Positions 25,689-64,000 of a stretch of 64,000 bases of DNA are shown here, one piece after another. Where the stretch lies: assembly GCA_009741485.1 (NCBI GenBank), contig CM019236.1, positions 38,142,786 through 38,206,785 of the forward strand. Direction: 5' to 3'. The position numbers were made by a program, and so were the translations under genes. How positions within the stretch are numbered: the first letter of the stretch is position 1; each line of letters begins with the position of its first letter. The notes beneath the pieces are model-generated. The model did no database searches. It had not been told where the DNA came from and worked only from the letters and a program-made list of their open reading frames with translations. The stretch is from Malurus cyaneus samueli. Its lineage: Eukaryota > Chordata > Aves > Passeriformes > Maluridae.

Positions 25689-26521
25689 TCTTTCGAATTA
25701 AGAGATTGAGGGAGAATCCAGCTGTTGCATATTTCAAAGAGAAAAGATCTCCTAACTGATGACAGCAGAAATAACTTCATTCAGCCGCTCTGTTGTACAA
25801 TGGTGATGCAGCTGCCACAATACATTTCATTTTGGCACATAATATTTTGCAGTTCAGAAAAAATTCAGAAATCAAGAACTTCCTCACCCATGCCCACTCT
25901 TCATTCTTGTACCTAAGACAACTTTGGTATGGTATATTAAAAATGTTAGACAAAGTATTAAACATTCCTGACAAACTAAGCAGTACAATTAAATGGGACA
26001 CAATGAGGTAATGAGCTATTTTTCCATATAAGGCTATTTGCAAAGTTCAGATGTAAAATCCCCTTGACACGGATGTGTTTTGCACTAAAATATGGGGTAA
26101 TGGACCAGGTATTCTGAAACACATTGATGCCAAACATGCAGTTTTGGTTTAGCTTGAGTTGCTATTGTTTGTGCACTTGCATTATGCAAATCTACTTCTG
26201 ATTAACCTAAAAGTGCTAATAAATCTGCTGGTTACTTTAAAAGAGGCAAATTCTAATTTAGAATTTGGAAGGGGTAAGAAAGAGATCAATCATTTTTAGG
26301 TTAAAAGAAACCGCTAAAAGAAGCAGCTCAGCTGAGAGAACGGCAAAGCCAAGCACAGTATATATTACTAAATCTTTAATTGCTTAAATTCCTTCTTCAG
26401 CTTTCTAAGATGAAAATTTTGTTCAAAAATAAACAAGATTCATATCTGCACAATAGACATATTATTGTGGTTATCTGTACTTCAGCTTTTGCACAAATGG
26501 CTTACTAAAAGATGCCAATCA

Positions 26522-26655
26522 ACCAAAAAAAAACCCCAATCACAATCCTCTCCCAAAAAAACCCTAAACAAACCAACCAAACACAAAAACCCCTAAACTA
26601 AAACAACCCCAAAACAAAAACCAACCCTCCTCAACACCCAAAAAATAAACAAATC
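26522..26655 (-). repeat. A/C-only low-complexity block (G/T-rich in CDC14B sense)
   Basis: Almost only A and C on the + strand, with many CCAA and AACCCC units. A larger block of the same kind lies at 48240-48425. Confidence 0.8.
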
Positions 26656-26800
26656 AACCCCATTCAAATCCGAATAAATTTTAATTGCCTTATCAGGATG
26701 AGATCAGTCCCTTTCTTTTAGATGCTTTTCACCTAGAAGAAAAGGGAAGTTTAAAAAGTCAACAAACAAGAAGAATTGCAGTCTGAGCCATTGACAGTAT

Positions 26801-26806
26801 TTTATT
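26801..26806 (-). terminator. CDC14B: Candidate polyA signal for distal CDC14B transcript
   Basis: AATAAA on the minus strand, about 1.5 kb past the distal stop. A second candidate is near 25161. The choice is uncertain. Confidence 0.35.
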
Positions 26807-28276
26807 TTGCTCTAAACCTTCTCTTTTTAATTTGTATTCATATTTGCAGATTTTGACTAAGTGCATGGATCTTACTTATAAGCTTACTTATACTTCACAT
26901 CCTGTTTTCTCTCTTAATTCATGATGCTCTGAAAATGCTTTGAAATCACTGTGTTATATTCATACTGGCACTCAAAAATCAACAGCCTATTAGAAGGCTT
27001 AGTTTTCATTTAAAAGTATGTAGATTGAAACTAATCACTGAACATTTACATTCAAATAAAATTCTCCGTCTAACAGAGGTGATCTGCATCTTTAAAGACT
27101 TCAGTTATTCCATTACTAACATTTCAGATTTCTCCATTTCTTCACTTTCTACTGTAAGAGTCACTAAATCAACAGATAACTGAATGATATTTAAGGCTAT
27201 GTGGTAACAGTCCTCGTCTGAGGGATATGCAGCTATAATCATCTGTTGGTGGACAAGGGTACATCAGTTATGAAATTTCATATGAAAAGTAGTAGGAAAA
27301 AAACACTGTAGTCCTGTAGTGGATAAAAGTTTCAGTCTCAAGTAGATTCCCCTACAAATACACCATTTTTTAACTTAGGTAAATTGTAGTTCTTAAAGTG
27401 TTAGTTAGATGTCAAAATCTTTACCTGCTCCTGAGCTTGACTACCTTGGTTGCGTGGCAACCTTATTTTCCCTTTTCTTGTGTGCTGCACTCATTAAGTG
27501 CCTGAAAGCTAAAACCCAGCAACATCCACATGGAACAGAGTGTATCAAATAAATCTAGGGGGAATTACTACCTTTTATATAAGGTAATCTAAAGTTTCAC
27601 CTAAAGGACTTGATAGGAAACTAAACAATAATGGTATTTCAATATGACAGCACTGCTTTAAATGGTAAACTGTTTTTCCTCCCCTTTAAAGTCATACCAG
27701 ATTTAAAGCAGTTGTAACTAGTTCAAAGAGCCATTGGCTGTGAACAACTAAAAATCTGTCATTATTAAAAACAAGTTAATCACTTAAAATCAGTTTTTTC
27801 CTACATAAACCACACAACCTTTGACAATAAAGCACTCTTTGGTGGACAATAGTTATTTTGTATACTCAATACTGCAGCTTCATAAAAAAAACTTCATACA
27901 AAGTAAGAAAGAACAGCCAATTGACACAGGAGAGTACCAATGCTATTAGAAAAAAAGCTTTTGGGGTTGATTCTCAGACTCAAGTGCAAGACTTCAGCCC
28001 AGTCTGAATAGACAACACAGATTTATATACTTAAAAGCTCCCACCATCTTTTAATTTCTGGTGGTCAGCAGCTAAGTGATTGCCATCACAATTTATACAC
28101 ATGCATCATACATACTAGCAAGCCCTCTTTATAATAGAGAGCTTAAATATTTACACCTGAGTCTGAATGTATATAGATTTTGTTGATTTTGTTTGAGAAA
28201 GTGTTAGCATGGTAGAAAAAGGTCTACCAAGCATGTTGACAGTTCATTTTATTCTACAAGTAAGGAAGAGATTGTT

Positions 28277-61784
<33,508 letters not shown>

Positions 61785-62667
61785 CTGAAATGCAAGCAAA
61801 TTGGAAGCTTTTATAAACATCACGCTTTTCTGTTGGAAGTCTGAAGTATTACCTGTCAACGGGACAACTTTAAATGGTTTAGAATGAAGAAAATTTTATT
61901 TTAAATATTATATTAGGTATTATTATTTCTCCAGTGTTAAACAAACAAGGCACACAAAGATTGAGGCTTTTTGCTCAGCAGCGTTCCCATAATCCACAGC
62001 TCTTTAATGTTTTTTTTCCTAGTGTTCCTTGTCTGATGACTTGGTAAAACAGCAGGAGCCTGACTTGCACCCACACATACAGCAGAAACCTCCTTTGGTA
62101 GGTAGTTGCACTCTAATCCAAATACCACTGCACACACCCTATCTTCCTGAAGTAAACCACAAATCCCTCTGCACCTCTGAGCACCTTACATGAAACTAAA
62201 TGACGAAGCACACTCACACCAAAACTGGGCACTTCTTTCTGTAAAGTAATGATTTTGACAGTAATGCCGTGCAATTAAAGCTTGCAGGTGACAGACTCGG
62301 GAAGAACGCAAAATGGCAGCCCATGCTGGCCAAGGGAGTACCAGCCACGCCACCATCTGGATATCTCCATCCAAATTCCTGTCCCCATCGCAGCTACCCC
62401 TTCAAAGCCTGGGTGACTGTGAGCAGGAGGCATCTTGTACTTGCCCTGGCTTCCTTTAAGCTGTGGAGAAAAAAATACCAGTGGTGTTCACATAGATATA
62501 AATTACTTTTATGGCCAGGGAAGCTGAAGCCCCAGTGAACTTTAAACACTGACTGTGCTCCTGCTATAAATTGCTGTGCTTGCGGTAATTGGTCAATAAA
62601 AACTGAGGCTTGAAGCACCACTGCAATACTTGTCTTCCTCCTGCTGGGAAAATATCATCATAAAATA

Positions 62668-62707
62668 TTTGGATCAAAATTCAGACCTTTGGATTAAAAT
62701 TCAGACC
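62668..62707 (+). repeat. 20-bp tandem duplication
   Basis: TTTGGATCAAAATTCAGACC followed at once by the same unit with one C/T change. Confidence 0.95.
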
Positions 62708-63367
62708 TAAAAGAAAAACTTCTTTTTCTGAAAATTAGTTCCCTAGAACAGAGATATCATTTAAGTATCAAAAACAGATCACCTGCATGAATTATTTCAA
62801 AATATGATTGGTGATGAAGAAAAATCATGTGTTGATTTTTAGACGCAGGGGGAAAAAAACCACTTTAAGCTCCAAAACAACATAATCCACGACCACCACT
62901 TAGAAATCATTACTTGTATCTTGAAAATACATGCCAAAGTATGCCATGAAACAAGTAACCATATCTATATTTCAACAGTTGCATGCTCAGTGCTCACGTA
63001 CCTACACCCGAATCTCAAAGGATGATGACTACCAAAAAGTGTACCTTTTGTAAATGCATATTTCAGGAGAACAGCAGCCTGGTGTGAATGGTTTGGCTTA
63101 AACATTTACAGGTCAGGTGCAACCAGTGGGATTTACAGTAACACCTAAGCAAGTCAAACACCTATGTCCTTATCTCTAGCAGAAGCAAGGCACCCAACTT
63201 GCTTATTAAATTTCTAATAATCCCATCTTGTAAGCACAACAGCTGCAGTACTAAATGGAAAACGCATTATATGCTTCGGCACCTGCCAGCATTGACCAAA
63301 TCATCCCTGAAAACAAGCCAAAGGATAAAATTTAGAGTAATGTGTGCGTTTTTAAGAAATTGGCCAC

Positions 63368-63415
63368 AAAAAAAAAAACAAAACAAAACAAAACAAAAAA
63401 AAAAAAAAAAAAAAA
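63368..63415 (+). repeat. Poly-A / CAAAA simple repeat
   Basis: An A run, four CAAAA units, then an A run of about 20. Confidence 0.9.
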
Positions 63416-63645
63416 CACTGGCCCACAAATGAATTATGTGTGGAGAAACAAATGTACTGATACTCCAGCTGGGTACAACACAAGGAAACCGAAAGGCAGT
63501 CCTGGGGGTGGACTATGGAGTGGAGGGAGCCCCACCTTCCCACAACTCCCATGCATCTCTCCCCACCACTGTGTTAATCACTGAGCTGTGTCAAGGTGGA
63601 TTTGCACGAATTAGACACTGTAACAGGTATCCCATGGCAATGTTA

Positions 63646-63726
63646 AAGAAAGAATAAAAAAAAAAGAAAAAAATAGGAAAAAGAAGGAAAAAAGGAAAGA
63701 AAAGGAAAGAAAAGAAAGGAAAAAGC
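63646..63726 (+). repeat. Polypurine tract
   Basis: About 80 bases almost purely A and G (AAAGG, GGAAAG units). Confidence 0.9.
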
Positions 63727-64000
63727 TGCTTTGTGTCTTACTTCCCTGTGCTCTGAGAATGAGAGTTATCCTGTATGCAGGAGGATAGAGGGCAAAGGAG
63801 GAAGCAGAAAGGAGAACTGAGAGGATGTGATATCTAGGGACTGTGTTTAAACTGGCATTGCTAGATTAAACACATGACACTGTAGCCCCAAGCTATAATT
63901 TCACATCACTTCTAAACTGATTTAATGGCTAGCTGCCACCAGGTTCCTTACAAAGAATCTGAGTTAGCTCACTGAACCAGCCTGCTGGGGGTTAACAGCA

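Larger units (their letters stand above)
25161..28276 (-). other. CDC14B: Putative CDC14B distal 3'UTR
   Basis: This is the sequence downstream (minus strand) of the distal stop codon. Minus-strand AATAAA candidates lie at 26801-26806 and near 25161-25166. Which one is used cannot be decided. It includes an A/C-only low-complexity block (26522-26655) and a perfect palindrome (25665-25688). Confidence 0.45.
61785..64000 (-). other. CDC14B: CDC14B intron 1 (3' portion)
   Basis: No first exon was recognised, so the transcript start should lie beyond the window. The interval holds a 20-bp tandem pair (62668-62707), a poly-A/CAAAA tract (63368-63415) and a polypurine tract (63646-63726). Confidence 0.6.

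Noticed and set aside
63342..63584. Lysine-rich and phenylalanine-rich frames
   Set aside because: Generated by the poly-A/CAAAA tract.

Overview
The window looks like an avian (or at least sauropsid) nuclear chromosome. Exons are short, GT-AG-bounded and spread through AT-rich introns, CR1 LINE fragments are present, and two recognisable vertebrate genes lie tail to tail. These are HABP4 (Ki-1/57, a SERBP1 paralogue) on the + strand and the phosphatase gene CDC14B on the - strand. The same neighbours in the same convergent order occur on human 9q22, a segment that from memory is Z-linked in birds. Only about three clear CR1 pieces and one old retroviral remnant occur in 64 kb, so this does not resemble a repeat-choked W chromosome.

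Layout. 1-10114 is the remainder of HABP4 intron 1, starting in a CpG-rich stretch just past an exon 1 that lies outside the window. It holds a CR1 fragment and a decayed, minus-strand endogenous retrovirus piece (one LTR plus pol remnants). 10115-20854 carries HABP4 exons 2-8, all in phase and intact, encoding about 291 residues with two RGG-rich blocks and the conserved C-terminal EDFPAL motif. Its 3'UTR ends near 21330. 21341-25160 is intergenic, with no gene recognised. CDC14B occupies 25.2-64 kb on the minus strand. Eleven internal coding exons lie from 61784 down to 40295, and the GC-rich first exon lies beyond the window. The last internal exon can join either of two phase-compatible terminal exons. 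The proximal one (37767-37878) encodes a hydrophobic, probably membrane-anchoring tail and has its own polyA signal. The distal one (28277-28439) encodes a basic tail related to the KTVLR end of mammalian CDC14B.

The most unusual point is that CDC14B, although open almost everywhere and keeping its HCxxGxxR catalytic loop, carries two small frameshifting indels. One is a net -2 in the exon at 46743-46807 and the other is a +1 in a five-C run in the exon at 43787-44018. They do not cancel, and each meets a stop within its exon. Either this locus is losing CDC14B or the assembly has errors there.

Other structure includes a dispersed repeat pair of unknown family at 54.6 and 59.8 kb, several perfect inverted repeats, G-quadruplex-prone tracts, and an apparent switch from T-rich to A-rich + strand close to where the two genes converge.
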